Shown: positions 35,805-45,528, numbered from the stretch's first letter. The stretch: DNA of 64,000 nucleotides from Anoxybacterium sp963668245 (GCA_963668245.2 OY764195.2:2294001-2358000), one strand, 5' to 3'. The notes: generated by a model from the sequence alone, not told the origin. Numbers and translations are program-made.

Positions 35805-36713
35805 TTATATTTCAATACATACCGCATTTCGTTCCTTTAAAACATTTCGTATCATTGGCTCTGCGTTTAGCAAAAATGCCTCTCTTGGTTGTTCTTCACG
35901 ACGGATACCTACCCAAAATTCATTTGTATATTCTGCAAGAATATCTTGAAAAGACTGAGCATCTTGAAATTTCTCTATAATATAATTCGCAGTTTCATTA
36001 AGAGCGTGATGGCAAAGAGACCAAAACTCCAATTGATCCTCTAACTGCACTCTTCCATAATGCGGTGCAATGATACCATTGATGGAAAGGTTACTGCACT
36101 TTTCTATCGAATCAAGTGATTGTCTATAGCTTTTCAGCATGCCGCTATGCATTTCTTTGTATCCTGTATATACTCCTGTGGATTCGCTGGGAAACAAAAT
36201 GAAATCCGGTTCCAACAGAAATGATAAAGAACAATTGGTGTGTCCAGGTGTTTCAAAAACTCTTAAACTCCTGTTTCCCAGAAGTATGATATCATTTTCA
36301 CAAATTATTTCATCAATTCTCATACCATCCATCAAAACATCTGTTGGTTGTTGTCCTTTGTATTTTTCCCATGAAATGCTAGATAGTTTTTTAATTTGAT
36401 TCAATGCAGAAGTCTTTTCTAAAACAGCTTTTCCATATGCAGCACCATAAGAAATTAAATCTGGCCAAGAAGCCCTTAGATAGGGCAGTGCTCCCAGATG
36501 ATCATAATGAGTATGGCTTAAAACCACATAATCCAAAGTTCTGTCACCTAAAGCACTTCTAATATTTTCAATTAATTGAATATGCGAATATGCCATTCCA
36601 CAGTCATATAAAACAGTTTTCTCTGATCCTATGACAAGAAAAGCTTCTCCGCCTTTTCCTCCACTGACTCTCATCATATCTGGTCCAAGATCGAAACGAT
36701 TCCATTCTTTCAT
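35805..36713 (-). CDS. MBL-fold metallo-hydrolase
   Basis: A 302-aa metallo-beta-lactamase-fold hydrolase. The zinc motif VVLSHTHYDHLGALPYL (HxHxDH) near residue 65, the GHTNCSLSF His near 158 and IIAPHYGRVQ near 213 provide the dimetal ligands. The N-terminal part reads VIGSEKTVLYDCGMAYSH. Relatives hydrolyse glyoxalase-type thioesters, lactones or cyclic phosphates. It stands alone downstream of ilvB past a hairpin, and the function is not assignable. Confidence 0.85.
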   Translation of the reverse strand: MKEWNRFDLGPDMMRVSGGKGGEAFLVIGSEKTVLYDCGMAYSHIQLIENIRSALGDRTLDYVVLSHTHYDHLGALPYLRASWPDLISYGAAYGKAVLEKTSALNQIKKLSSISWEKYKGQQPTDVLMDGMRIDEIICENDIILLGNRSLRVFETPGHTNCSLSFLLEPDFILFPSESTGVYTGYKEMHSGMLKSYRQSLDSIEKCSNLSINGIIAPHYGRVQLEDQLEFWSLCHHALNETANYIIEKFQDAQSFQDILAEYTNEFWVGIRREEQPREAFLLNAEPMIRNVLKERNAVCIEI

Positions 36714-36735
36714 TTTTCTTTCCTCAATACAAATG

Positions 36736-36759
36736 AAAGGATTGCTTTCGCAATCCTTT
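36736..36759 (-). terminator. Hairpin after ilvB
   Basis: AAAGGATTGC pairs perfectly with GCAATCCTTT around a GAAA tetraloop (minus strand), 27 bp after the ilvB stop. The T-tract beyond it is broken, so termination may be partial and the MBL gene may receive read-through. Confidence 0.65.
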
Positions 36760-36785
36760 ACAAATATTTTACTCCATTCGATACC

Positions 36786-38453
36786 CTAGACAAGCGGCTC
36801 AGTCAATAGCTGATTGTTGATTGCTTCACCAGGAGGAACAATTGGTGCCACATTTTCATCAATGAAAATTTCACACGCGATAACAGTTCCTTTTTTTGAT
36901 TGCTTCGCACGATTCAACGCATCAATAAAACTGTTTCGATCTCCAACCAAAGATCCTTCCAGACCAAACGCAGAAGCTAATTTACTATAATCAATTACAT
37001 CAGCTAAATCTGTTGCGGAATATCTTTTTTCGAAGAATAATTTCTGCCACTGCCTTACCATGCCAAGCGTATTGTTTTTGATGACAATGGTGATGATTGG
37101 AAGTTTTTCCGCTGCTACTGTAGCCAGTTCATTTAGATTCATCCTAAAACTTCCATCTCCACTAATGTGAATAACTTGCTTGTCTGGGTTCCCTATTTGC
37201 GATCCGATTGCCGCTCCAAGACCAAAACCCATGGTGCCAAGGCCTCCAGATGTAATAAAAGTTCTTGGTTTTCTAAAAGGCCATTTCTGAGCAGTCCACA
37301 TCTGATGCTGTCCAACATCTGTTGTAATTATCACATCATCACCGAGGACTTCATTTAAAATCTCAAAAATAGAATCTGAAGTGAGCTTATTTCCACTTTC
37401 CTTCGGTGCCTTCTTCCATGCTGTAATACGCTGATTCCATTCCTGACGTTCCATTTGTTTTACATATGGAATTAAAGCTTGCAATGCACTTTTTACATCA
37501 CATTTTACACAATAATCATATCTTATATTTTTCCCAAATTCAGCTGGATCAATATCAATATGAATAATTTTTGCACCATTTGCAAAACGACTGGTGTCAC
37601 CCGTTACTCGATCACTAAACCTTGCACCAATTGCAATGATTAAATCGCTATGATGAACCGCCATATTGGCTTCTTTCTGCCCATGCATTCCAACCATACC
37701 AAGAGACAAAGGCTTTCTTCGATCATAAGTACCTAAGCTCATTAAGGTAGTAATCACTGGAATATGACTTTTTTCCGCTAATTCAGACAGCTCATCAGAT
37801 GCGCCGCCTAAATTGATACCCCCACCAGCATAAATCACAGGCCTATCCGCCAGATTGATTTCTTCTGCAATCAGCTTCATCATATCCATATCTTCTGATA
37901 AGCAAGAGCAAGCTTCAGAAGGTTCTTGTGGTGGCTCATATTCACCCATCTCAACCATTAGATTCTTTGGCACATCAACAAGTACAGGCCCTGGTCTTCC
38001 ACTTGCAGCAATCTGAAATGCTTTTCTTATGGTTGGCGCAAGTTCTTCTACCGTTCTGCAAAAATAACTATGTTTTGTGATGGGAAGCGTAATACCGACA
38101 ATATCCACTTCCTGAAAGGAATCCTTGCCAATCAGGCTAACAGGAACTTGTCCTGTTATGACAACCAAGGGACTTGAATCCATATATGCGGTAGCAATAC
38201 CTGTTACTGTATTGGTTGCACCTGGCCCACTAGTGGCAAAACAAACACCAACTTTTCCTGTTGATCTGGCATAACCGTCTGCTGCATGAGAAGCGCCCTG
38301 TTCATGGCTGGTCAAAACATGCTTGATTTTGTCCTGATAGTCGTATAGAGCATCATAAAGAGGCATAATCTGCCCGCCTGGATATCCAAAGATTGTATCT
38401 ACACCCTGCTCTACCAAACACTCCATTATGATTTTAGATCCCTTTAACTGCAT
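36786..38453 (-). CDS. ilvB: Acetolactate synthase large subunit
   Basis: ThDP enzyme forming acetolactate or acetohydroxybutyrate in branched-chain amino acid synthesis. The 555-aa protein has the catalytic Glu in TSHEQGASHAADGYAR, the FAD-domain GMVGMHGQKEANMAVHHSDL, and the ThDP motif HISGDGSFRMNLNELATVAAE ending in IKNNTLGMVRQWQ. It follows ilvC by 14 bp on the same strand (ilvC first). No regulatory subunit ilvN and no ilvD are present in the window. Confidence 0.95.
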   Translation of the reverse strand: MQLKGSKIIMECLVEQGVDTIFGYPGGQIMPLYDALYDYQDKIKHVLTSHEQGASHAADGYARSTGKVGVCFATSGPGATNTVTGIATAYMDSSPLVVITGQVPVSLIGKDSFQEVDIVGITLPITKHSYFCRTVEELAPTIRKAFQIAASGRPGPVLVDVPKNLMVEMGEYEPPQEPSEACSCLSEDMDMMKLIAEEINLADRPVIYAGGGINLGGASDELSELAEKSHIPVITTLMSLGTYDRRKPLSLGMVGMHGQKEANMAVHHSDLIIAIGARFSDRVTGDTSRFANGAKIIHIDIDPAEFGKNIRYDYCVKCDVKSALQALIPYVKQMERQEWNQRITAWKKAPKESGNKLTSDSIFEILNEVLGDDVIITTDVGQHQMWTAQKWPFRKPRTFITSGGLGTMGFGLGAAIGSQIGNPDKQVIHISGDGSFRMNLNELATVAAEKLPIITIVIKNNTLGMVRQWQKLFFEKRYSATDLADVIDYSKLASAFGLEGSLVGDRNSFIDALNRAKQSKKGTVIACEIFIDENVAPIVPPGEAINNQLLTEPLV

Positions 38454-38467
38454 AACATCACCTTTTT

Positions 38468-39463
38468 CTATTTTTCGTCATTCCAAGAGTACATCTTTCT
38501 TAGTTCTTTACCAACTTTTTCCAACTCGTGTTCAGTACCAAGCTTTCTTGTAGCAAGGAAATGCGGTCTTCCAACTTTATTTTCAGTAATCCAGTTTCTA
38601 GCAAAAGTTCCATCCTGAATTTCTGCTAATACTTTCTTCATTTCTTTTTTCGTTTCTTCTGTGATAATTCTCTTTCCAGTTTCATAATCACCATATTCAG
38701 CTGTATCAGAGATAGAATATCTCATTCTAGAGAAACCACCCTGATAAATCAGGTCTACAATCAGCTTCATTTCGTGTACACATTCAAAATATGCATTGGC
38801 AGGATCATATCCAGCCTCTACAAGTGTTTCAAAACCAGCCTGCATCAATGCAGTTACACCACCACAAAGTACTGCTTGTTCACCAAATAGGTCTGTTTCT
38901 GTTTCTTGTCTAAATGTAGTCTCTAAAACCCCAGCTCTAGAACCACCAATACCAGCCGCATATGCAAGACCAATTTCAGTTGCCTTTCCGGTTGCATCCT
39001 GATGTACAGCGATTAAAGATGGAACCCCTTTTCCTGCCTGATATTCGCTTCTTACAGTGTGTCCAGGTCCCTTCGGAGCGATCATTACTACATCAACATC
39101 TGTTGGTGGAACAATCTGTTGGAAATGAATGTTGAATCCATGAGCAAAAGCAAGTACTTTCCCAGCTGTAAGATTCGGTTTGATGCTTTCATTGTAAAGA
39201 TCTGCCTGTCTTTCGTCTGGAACAAGAATCATGATGAAATCCGCAGCTTTTGCAGCATCAGCAACAGTTGCAACCTTTAAGCCTGCAGCTTCTGCTGATG
39301 CCCAAGATTTGCTTCCTTCATACAAGCCGACAACTACATTTACTCCACTTTCTTTCAGATTCAATGCATGCGCATGACCCTGACTTCCATAACCAATAAT
39401 CGCAACGGTCTTTCCGTCTAATAATGCTAGGTTACAATCACTCTGATAATAAATTTTTGCCAT
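38468..39463 (-). CDS. ilvC: Ketol-acid reductoisomerase
   Basis: Converts acetolactate to dihydroxyisovalerate with NAD(P)H and Mg. Rossmann motif VAIIGYGSQGHAHALNLKESG, then IMILVPDERQ, FAHGFNIHF, PKGPGHTVRSEYQ, and the metal-binding DLFGEQAVLCGG and CVHEMKLIVDLIYQGG Glu/Asp residues are intact in 331 aa. The ATG at 39463 is chosen (AAGGAG eleven bases before); a GTG four codons earlier is too close to that site. A promoter and a stem-loop leader lie upstream. Confidence 0.96.
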   Translation of the reverse strand: MAKIYYQSDCNLALLDGKTVAIIGYGSQGHAHALNLKESGVNVVVGLYEGSKSWASAEAAGLKVATVADAAKAADFIMILVPDERQADLYNESIKPNLTAGKVLAFAHGFNIHFQQIVPPTDVDVVMIAPKGPGHTVRSEYQAGKGVPSLIAVHQDATGKATEIGLAYAAGIGGSRAGVLETTFRQETETDLFGEQAVLCGGVTALMQAGFETLVEAGYDPANAYFECVHEMKLIVDLIYQGGFSRMRYSISDTAEYGDYETGKRIITEETKKEMKKVLAEIQDGTFARNWITENKVGRPHFLATRKLGTEHELEKVGKELRKMYSWNDEK

Positions 39464-39515
39464 TTTAATATTCACTCCTTTGTATTATATAGATAATTTT
39501 TAGCGTTTTTATTTG

Positions 39516-39546
39516 TTTTCAGAGCACAATTTTTTGTGCTGAAAAT
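39516..39546 (-). other. Stem-loop in the ilvC leader
   Basis: TTTTCA(G)AGCACAA and TTGTGCTGAAAA form a 12-bp stem with one bulged base and a short T-rich loop, near the 5' end of the predicted ilvC transcript. No leader peptide with branched-chain codons is visible, so classical attenuation is not supported; an mRNA-stabilising 5' hairpin is possible. Confidence 0.55.
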
Positions 39547-39559
39547 AATGCATTAATCT

Positions 39560-39588
39560 ATTGTACTACTATGAACCCATCCAGTCAA
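39560..39588 (-). promoter_or_regulatory. Promoter of ilvC-ilvB
   Basis: Minus-strand TTGACT (39583-39588) and TACAAT (39560-39565), 17 bp apart; transcription would begin near 39553, about 90 nt before the ilvC ATG. Confidence 0.75.
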
Positions 39589-39627
39589 GCAAAGCCTCTG
39601 ATTCACTTCCATAGTTTTTCGCTTGTA

Positions 39628-40527
39628 TTAATCTTTGATTTTGTTGATTAGAGCTTCCATGTCTTTCGGAATAGGCGCAAGTAAGGTTAGCCTTTCGTTG
39701 GTCACTGGATGGAAAAAGGAGAGAGATCTGGCATGAAGTGCTTGACGTTCAATGAGCCAAACAGATGCTTCTCCATATAGCACATCACCAACTATCGGAT
39801 GTCCAATGTGAGATAGATGCACTCGTATCTGGTGAGTTCTTCCTGTTTCCAGCACAAGCTCCACCATGGTGTATCCCTTTTCAAATCGCTCCAGTACCTT
39901 GTAATGAGTAACCGACGGGTAGCCACCTTCAACGACAGCTCTTCTTACTTGGTCTTCTGCTTCTTTGCCAATTGGTAAATCAATCGTTCCTTCCTCTTCT
40001 TCAAGAATTCCCTTTACCACAGCCACATATTTTTTTAACACCTTATTTTCACCCATTTGCTTTGAAAGATCATCTTGACAGTGAGAATTTTTTGCTACTG
40101 CTAATAAACCAGAGGTATCCATGTCCAATCGATTGATAAATCGAATTTTGAAATTCTTATTGTTTTCAATCATATAATTCATAATCCCATTTGCCATGGT
40201 ATGAATCGGATGCCCTTTGGTAGGATGAACCACAAAACCTGGTTGTTTATCAATGATAAGCAAGTCATCATCTTCATATACCACAGAGATTGGTATTTGC
40301 TCGGGTTCGAAGTCACTTTTCTCCTTTGGCAAACAAACAGAAATCCGATCTCCCGGATTTCCTTTTACATATAATTTTACCTCTTGACCATTGAGTTTCA
40401 CACAGTTATGTACTTTTAGCTTTGTCATCAATCGAGAGGAAAATCCAAAATTACGTTTTAAGAGCTCCTTTACTTGGAGCCCTACTTCACTTTCTTTGAT
40501 ATAATATTCAAACTTATCTTGGTTCAT
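39628..40527 (-). CDS. RluA-family rRNA pseudouridine synthase
   Basis: Isomerises specific uridines in rRNA or tRNA. The 299-aa protein has an N-terminal S4-like RNA-binding segment (about 15-85) and the RluA catalytic domain, with the active-site motif RFINRLDMDTSGLLAVAKN (the Asp in NRLD is catalytic), then TGRTHQIRVHLSHIGHPIVGD. This matches the RluD subgroup, but the target base cannot be told. It precedes nothing in its own operon except a gap to ilvC and follows nadK by 50 bp. Confidence 0.92.
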   Translation of the reverse strand: MNQDKFEYYIKESEVGLQVKELLKRNFGFSSRLMTKLKVHNCVKLNGQEVKLYVKGNPGDRISVCLPKEKSDFEPEQIPISVVYEDDDLLIIDKQPGFVVHPTKGHPIHTMANGIMNYMIENNKNFKIRFINRLDMDTSGLLAVAKNSHCQDDLSKQMGENKVLKKYVAVVKGILEEEEGTIDLPIGKEAEDQVRRAVVEGGYPSVTHYKVLERFEKGYTMVELVLETGRTHQIRVHLSHIGHPIVGDVLYGEASVWLIERQALHARSLSFFHPVTNERLTLLAPIPKDMEALINKIKD

Positions 40528-40577
40528 TTTATTTCCTTATATATTTCCTTCGTTTCTGAAAGAAATACCCTGTTTCT

Positions 40578-41375
40578 TTATAAAAATTTTGTTTTTACTT
40601 TGCTCCAAAAATCATAGTTCTCAAAACGCAGCAACTTCACAATAGAATCAGAAAACTCCAAGTATATTTCCTCTGAACCCTCATGAAGATATTCCATACC
40701 ATCTGGGACAATCAAAAGTCCTCTTTCTCCGTTATATTCAGGGTTAATTCGAATTGACAAATCTGGCGGCAATATTAAACTAGACGTAAAAGAACGATAA
40801 GCCGTCGTATTCATCGGAGCAATTGGCGTAACCTGAAGTAGATTTAATCTGGGGTCTACAATACTCCCACCCAACGAATAGTTATATGCAGTACTACCAG
40901 CAGGTGTAGATACAAGGATACCATCGCCACTAAAACGCTCTATGAAGCTATCTCCAATAGATAGATTCAAATGTATAGCTCTTGACATTTCACCTTTAAT
41001 CAAGATCTCATTCAATCCCTTATAAACAAATCGTTCCGACCCTACTGTAACTTCAGCCTTTACTGTTTTCAAATGCTGAATTTCGTATTTCCCATGCTTG
41101 TACCTGAAAATAAATTCGTCCAGACCTTCTGGGAGCAGCTCTTGAAAAAATCCTAAATGTCCCGTATTGATACCAATAAACGGGATATGTGGGAATCGAT
41201 ATTTATGCAAGGTTTCTAAAAAAGATCCGTCTCCACCAATGCAAATAATCAACTCTGCATTGGGGTCATACACTTCTGGTACAATAAAATCACTGTTTTC
41301 CAGTTTTCGTTTTAGAAGTGCTTTGGTTTCCTTAGATAAAACCGTATCATTGGCAAAAACATTGATAATTCGCAT
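40578..41375 (-). CDS. nadK: NAD kinase
   Basis: Makes NADP from NAD using ATP or polyphosphate. The 265-aa protein carries ICIGGDGSFLETLH (GGDG motif), GINTGHLGFFQEL, NEILIKGEMSRAI and the glycine-rich STPAGSTAYNYSLGG block, all diagnostic of NadK/PpnK. It is flanked by pepF upstream and the pseudouridine synthase downstream on the same strand with gaps of about 50-60 bp. Confidence 0.95.
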   Translation of the reverse strand: MRIINVFANDTVLSKETKALLKRKLENSDFIVPEVYDPNAELIICIGGDGSFLETLHKYRFPHIPFIGINTGHLGFFQELLPEGLDEFIFRYKHGKYEIQHLKTVKAEVTVGSERFVYKGLNEILIKGEMSRAIHLNLSIGDSFIERFSGDGILVSTPAGSTAYNYSLGGSIVDPRLNLLQVTPIAPMNTTAYRSFTSSLILPPDLSIRINPEYNGERGLLIVPDGMEYLHEGSEEIYLEFSDSIVKLLRFENYDFWSKVKTKFL

Positions 41376-41437
41376 TCTAGGTTCTCCTTCTTAAGGGATT
41401 CGTACCAATTTTAAATTTTACACCAATTTTTCCAATT

Positions 41438-43213
41438 CTACAATAAGCTTTTCAAAAGCATCCATTGCTTTTTCAATGGTTCTGGTGTACTCATATCTAC
41501 ACCTGCAATCTTCAAAAGTTCAATTGGATAATCACTTTCCCCAGTCTTCAAGAAAGATAGATAAGCGTTTTTAGCATCTTCTCCCTTTTCCAGAATTTTT
41601 TCTGAAATCGCTGTTGCCGCAGAGTACCCAGTCGCATACTTATATACATAGAAAGCACGATAAAAATGTGGTATCCTTGACCACTCCATGTCAATCTCAG
41701 CGTCGTATGTAACTCCTTCTCCATAATACTTGCGATTTAATTTGCCATATTCATCGCTAAGCCATTCAGCCGTCAAAACTTCTCCTGCCTCAACAGCTGC
41801 ATGTGTAATTTTTTCAAACTCTGCAAACATAGTCTGACGGAATAACGTAGTTCTAAATTCTTCAATATAAAGGTTGAGTAGATACTTTTTCTCTTCCATA
41901 TCTTTGCATTGTTCAAGCAGATGATGCATCAATAAAGATTCATTTACCGTAGAAGCCACTTCAGCAGTAAAAATAGAATGCCCCCCATATACAAAAGGTT
42001 GCGTGCTGCGCGTGTAATAAGAATGCATCGAATGACCCATCTCATGAACAAGAGTAAATACATCTTTTAATTTGCCATTGAAGTTCATCATAATATATGG
42101 CATGCTATCGTAGCTCCCAAAAGAATATGCTCCACTGGTTTTGCCTTCATTCTCATAAACATCAATCCACCGAGATTCGATTCCTTGATTCATCGATCGA
42201 ATATAATCGTCTCCAAGAGGCGCAAGACCTTTACGCATCAATTCTAAACCTTCTTCATATGAAATTTCCTTTTTTGGCATTTCTACTAGCGGCACATACA
42301 TATCATACATATGCACCTCTTCTAAATTTAGCATTTTTTTTCGAAGTGCCACATATCGATGCATCACATCCAATCGTCGGTTAACTGTTTCGATTAAATT
42401 ATCATAAACTGAAACAGGAATGTTATCTCCTGACAACGCCATTTGTCTTGCCGATTCGTATTTTCTGATTCGTGCAGTAATCACATCAGTTTTTGTATTG
42501 TAGTTATACGTGGATGCCAGCGTGTTTTTCAATTTTCCATATGCATCATAAACATGCATAAATGCATCTTTTCTTACTCTGCGATTATGAGATTCCATCA
42601 TACCAATATAACGTCCATGGGTCAGCTCAATCTCGTCGCCTTCTTCATCTACGATGGTGCCAAATTTAATATCTGCATTATTTATCATTCCAAAGATATC
42701 ATTGGTAGCGCCAGCGATTTCACTCATTTGTGCCATTAAATTTTCTTCGGCCTTGGTTAGAACATGAGCCTTTTGTCTAAGAATTTCCTGAATGCTATGA
42801 GCATAAATCTTTAAACCTTCTTCCTTATCCAAAAAATCATAAATTTTCTCTTCTGGAATCTCTAAAAATTCTGGTGTAAAGAAAGACATGGCAGAAGATG
42901 CCTTTGCAATCAAAGATCCTGATTTATCACTCATCGCCTGATACTTTGTGACACGATTATCTTCATCTTTTTTCATCCTAGAATAGACATATACCTTTTC
43001 TAGCAACAACCAGATGCTATCCTTTTCTTCTAAAGCCTCTAGTAATACTTTTGGGCTCTCTGCAAGTCGTCCTGAGTAAGATTCAAACTCTTTTGCTCTT
43101 TTCTCTACAGCCTTGTAATCCTGTTCCCACAATTCTTCTTGCTGATACATATCTTCAATATTCCATTTATATTTTTCATTGATTTGATCTCTCTTCTTCA
43201 TTTCTTTACTCAT
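41438..43213 (-). CDS. pepF: Oligoendopeptidase F
   Basis: Cytoplasmic zinc endopeptidase (family M3B) cutting short peptides. The 591-aa protein has an all-helical N-terminal half and the catalytic motif FTLVHEMGHSMHSYY (HExxH) near residue 388, with the downstream EVASTVNESLLMHHLL Glu ligand and the late SRIPHFYRAFYVYKYATGYSAA segment typical of PepF. Start chosen at the ATG at 43213 with GGAG eight bases before; a TTG at 43219 is too close to that site. It is divergent from murI. Confidence 0.94.
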   Translation of the reverse strand: MSKEMKKRDQINEKYKWNIEDMYQQEELWEQDYKAVEKRAKEFESYSGRLAESPKVLLEALEEKDSIWLLLEKVYVYSRMKKDEDNRVTKYQAMSDKSGSLIAKASSAMSFFTPEFLEIPEEKIYDFLDKEEGLKIYAHSIQEILRQKAHVLTKAEENLMAQMSEIAGATNDIFGMINNADIKFGTIVDEEGDEIELTHGRYIGMMESHNRRVRKDAFMHVYDAYGKLKNTLASTYNYNTKTDVITARIRKYESARQMALSGDNIPVSVYDNLIETVNRRLDVMHRYVALRKKMLNLEEVHMYDMYVPLVEMPKKEISYEEGLELMRKGLAPLGDDYIRSMNQGIESRWIDVYENEGKTSGAYSFGSYDSMPYIMMNFNGKLKDVFTLVHEMGHSMHSYYTRSTQPFVYGGHSIFTAEVASTVNESLLMHHLLEQCKDMEEKKYLLNLYIEEFRTTLFRQTMFAEFEKITHAAVEAGEVLTAEWLSDEYGKLNRKYYGEGVTYDAEIDMEWSRIPHFYRAFYVYKYATGYSAATAISEKILEKGEDAKNAYLSFLKTGESDYPIELLKIAGVDMSTPEPLKKQWMLLKSLL

Positions 43214-43322
43214 TGTCAAATCTCCTTTTTCTAAATTTCTATTTACATTTTATACTGAATTCATTAATATTATTATAACAGTAAATCAATTTACTTCAAC
43301 AAGGAAAGGACACTTAATTTTT

Positions 43323-44141
43323 ATGGATAACAGACCCATAGGGTTTTTCGATTCGGGCTTGGGTGGCTTAACATGCATTCCCTATCTGATGAAAGCATTA
43401 CCCAAAGAACGAATTATATATTTTGGCGATACAGCACGTACTCCATATGGTTCCAAAGCACCATCAACCATTCGCTTGTTTTCCAAGCAAATAGCTGATT
43501 TTCTTGTAAAAGAAAATGTAAAAATGATTGTAATTGCATGCAACACAGTGAGCGCTACATGCCTCACAGAATTGCAAGAAAAATACCCTCAGATTCCCAT
43601 AGTTGGTATTATTCAGCCAACTGCTGAAACAGTGGCAAAGAGCTGTTCTAATGCAGATCAAGTAGGAATTATCGGAACAAAAGTAACCATTCGAAGCAAG
43701 GCATATGAGGATTTAATTCACAACATCCGCCCAGAACTTAGTCTTCATGCCACTGCCTGTCCAACTTTTGTCCCTTTGATTGAGGAAGGAATCATCCAAC
43801 ACGAAATTATGGATCTTTCCATAGAATACTACCTCAATCACTTTATTTCATACAATAAAATCAATACTTTGATTCTTGGTTGTACACACTACCCTCTGAT
43901 TCGCAAAAACATAGAAAAAATTTACCCAGGTATGCGCATCATCAATCCATCAGAAGAAATTATTGAGCACATTACCTTACAACTTGACAATCATGATTTA
44001 TTGGCAGAAGAACCTACCTATGATAATACATTTTATGCCAGTGACTTATCCGAGAACTTCGTCAATATGATTAACAGGATCTTTGAAAACTCTGAATTTA
44101 AAGTTGCTTTTAAAAGTTTTGATTTAGATACATGTAAATGA
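43323..44141 (+). CDS. murI: Glutamate racemase
   Basis: Provides D-glutamate for peptidoglycan. The 272-aa protein begins RPIGFFDSGLGGLTC, includes YFGDTARTPYGSK, the first catalytic Cys in IACNTVSA and the second in LGCTHYPLI. AAGGA lies upstream of the ATG. It is followed ten bases after its stop by an acidic protein of unknown function, apparently in one transcript ending at a strong terminator. Confidence 0.95.
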   Translation: MDNRPIGFFDSGLGGLTCIPYLMKALPKERIIYFGDTARTPYGSKAPSTIRLFSKQIADFLVKENVKMIVIACNTVSATCLTELQEKYPQIPIVGIIQPTAETVAKSCSNADQVGIIGTKVTIRSKAYEDLIHNIRPELSLHATACPTFVPLIEEGIIQHEIMDLSIEYYLNHFISYNKINTLILGCTHYPLIRKNIEKIYPGMRIINPSEEIIEHITLQLDNHDLLAEEPTYDNTFYASDLSENFVNMINRIFENSEFKVAFKSFDLDTCK

Positions 44142-44151
44142 GGTGACTAAG

Positions 44152-44814
44152 ATGGAATTTGATGAACTACTAGACTTACTCGAAATTGACTCTCCAGATG
44201 AATTTGGAGACTTCGAACAATTTGCCACATTAATTGAAGCTGACCATGAAATACCGTACGAATGTATTTTTAAAATCCTATCCACATTGGAATCTTTCAC
44301 TTTAGTAGAATTGACCGATATGTATTTTGAAGACATTCTCCAGTCCATTCCAAATGATGGTGTAGAAATATATACACTACTTGATACCATTCGAAAAGAA
44401 TTGATTGGCTTGGCGCAAAATGCCATAGCCAAAGACGAACGTGTTGCTTATGTAGATGAATTGGTACGCTTTCGCAGTTGGTACGTCTTTGAAAGCATCG
44501 TTCATATTCGAGATCAAAAAACAAGAAAGAAGAAAGAGGTATCCGTTAGTGAATCTCTTGCATTATACAGATTGGAACAATTGAATGAAGCTTCCTACCA
44601 ATATGATTATTCGGACTGTTTGGATTATGAGATTGACGAGTACTCCCTCTCTTTTGAAACAGAAATTGATGAGGAGTATGAAGAGATACTCGAAGAGGAC
44701 GAAACACTATATGAGAATGGACTGATAAACAAAGAATATCCAGTCATCGATGGCGATGTATATGACGGCGATGATATAGATGATTTCGATATAAATTACC
44801 ACGAAGACCACTAA
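44152..44814 (+). CDS. Highly acidic protein of unknown function
   Basis: A 220-aa cytoplasmic-looking protein with no membrane segment or signal peptide. It is very rich in Glu and Asp throughout, and the last 60 residues are almost continuously acidic with scattered Tyr (for example EIDEEYEEILEEDETLYE and DVYDGDDIDDFDI). The N-terminal 130 residues look helical (FDELLDLLEIDSPDEF, FKILSTLESFTLVELTDMYF). The ATG at 44152 follows GAGGTG by seven bases; a GTG at 44143 is less likely. I do not recognise a family. It is probably co-transcribed with murI and ends at a strong terminator. Confidence 0.8.
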   Translation: MEFDELLDLLEIDSPDEFGDFEQFATLIEADHEIPYECIFKILSTLESFTLVELTDMYFEDILQSIPNDGVEIYTLLDTIRKELIGLAQNAIAKDERVAYVDELVRFRSWYVFESIVHIRDQKTRKKKEVSVSESLALYRLEQLNEASYQYDYSDCLDYEIDEYSLSFETEIDEEYEEILEEDETLYENGLINKEYPVIDGDVYDGDDIDDFDINYHEDH

Positions 44815-44826
44815 ATCAGAATCAAA

Positions 44827-44856
44827 CCATCCGCCTCACGAGGCGGATGGTTTTTT
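44827..44856 (+). terminator. Terminator of murI and the acidic protein gene
   Basis: CCATCCGCCT pairs with AGGCGGATGG around CACG, followed by six T residues, directly after the acidic protein gene and 16 bp before the next start codon. Confidence 0.92.
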
Positions 44857-44871
44857 GAAAGGATAAATAGT

Positions 44872-45528
44872 ATGATAAAACGTTTTAGTATCTATATGCT
44901 TGGATTATTTCTAATGACCATAGGAATTGGTTTTTCCATCAAAGCCGATTTGGGAGTATCTCCTGTCAGCTCCATCCCATATACCATTACACTGATTACA
45001 GGCATAGATATGGGAAAATCCACAATCATGTTTCACATTGCATTAATCCTCATTCAGGTATTCTTGCTGAGAAAAGCATTCCACCCTAAAAATCTTGGAC
45101 AAATTCCCGTGGCCATTATATTTGGATATTTCACAAACTTTTCTTTGTTTTTAATGCAATTTATACCCGCACCAGAAAGCTATATTTTAAAGCTTGTTTT
45201 TCTGCTGATTAGTATCATGTTTGTCGCCTTTGGTATTTTTCTATACTTACCCCCAAATATTATTCCATTGGCTGGTGAGGGTGCAATGCAGGCAATTTCA
45301 AGTGTAACAGGTATATCTTTCCCTAAAGCAAAAATTTCCTTTGATGTAACGATGGTGGTGGTATCCGCTACCGTTTGCCTACTTCAACTTCGCAACCTTG
45401 GAAGTGTTGGTTTAGGTACTATAATTTCGGCAATTCTAGTAGGGGTGGTCTTAAATATAATCGTAAGATTCATGCAAAAAAAACTTGATTGTATTTTATG
45501 TGATACTGTGGTATCATACAAAAGTTAA
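44872..45528 (+). CDS. YczE/YyaS/YitT-family integral membrane protein
   Basis: A 218-aa protein with about five transmembrane helices, starting FSIYMLGLFLMTIGIGFSIKADLGVSPVSS, a sequence typical of the YczE-like family (DUF6198), and ending with a basic tail holding CILCDT. AAAGGA precedes the ATG. No transported substrate is established for the family. It lies between a terminator and the preQ1 riboswitch; no terminator hairpin is obvious after it. Confidence 0.8.
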   Translation: MIKRFSIYMLGLFLMTIGIGFSIKADLGVSPVSSIPYTITLITGIDMGKSTIMFHIALILIQVFLLRKAFHPKNLGQIPVAIIFGYFTNFSLFLMQFIPAPESYILKLVFLLISIMFVAFGIFLYLPPNIIPLAGEGAMQAISSVTGISFPKAKISFDVTMVVVSATVCLLQLRNLGSVGLGTIISAILVGVVLNIIVRFMQKKLDCILCDTVVSYKS

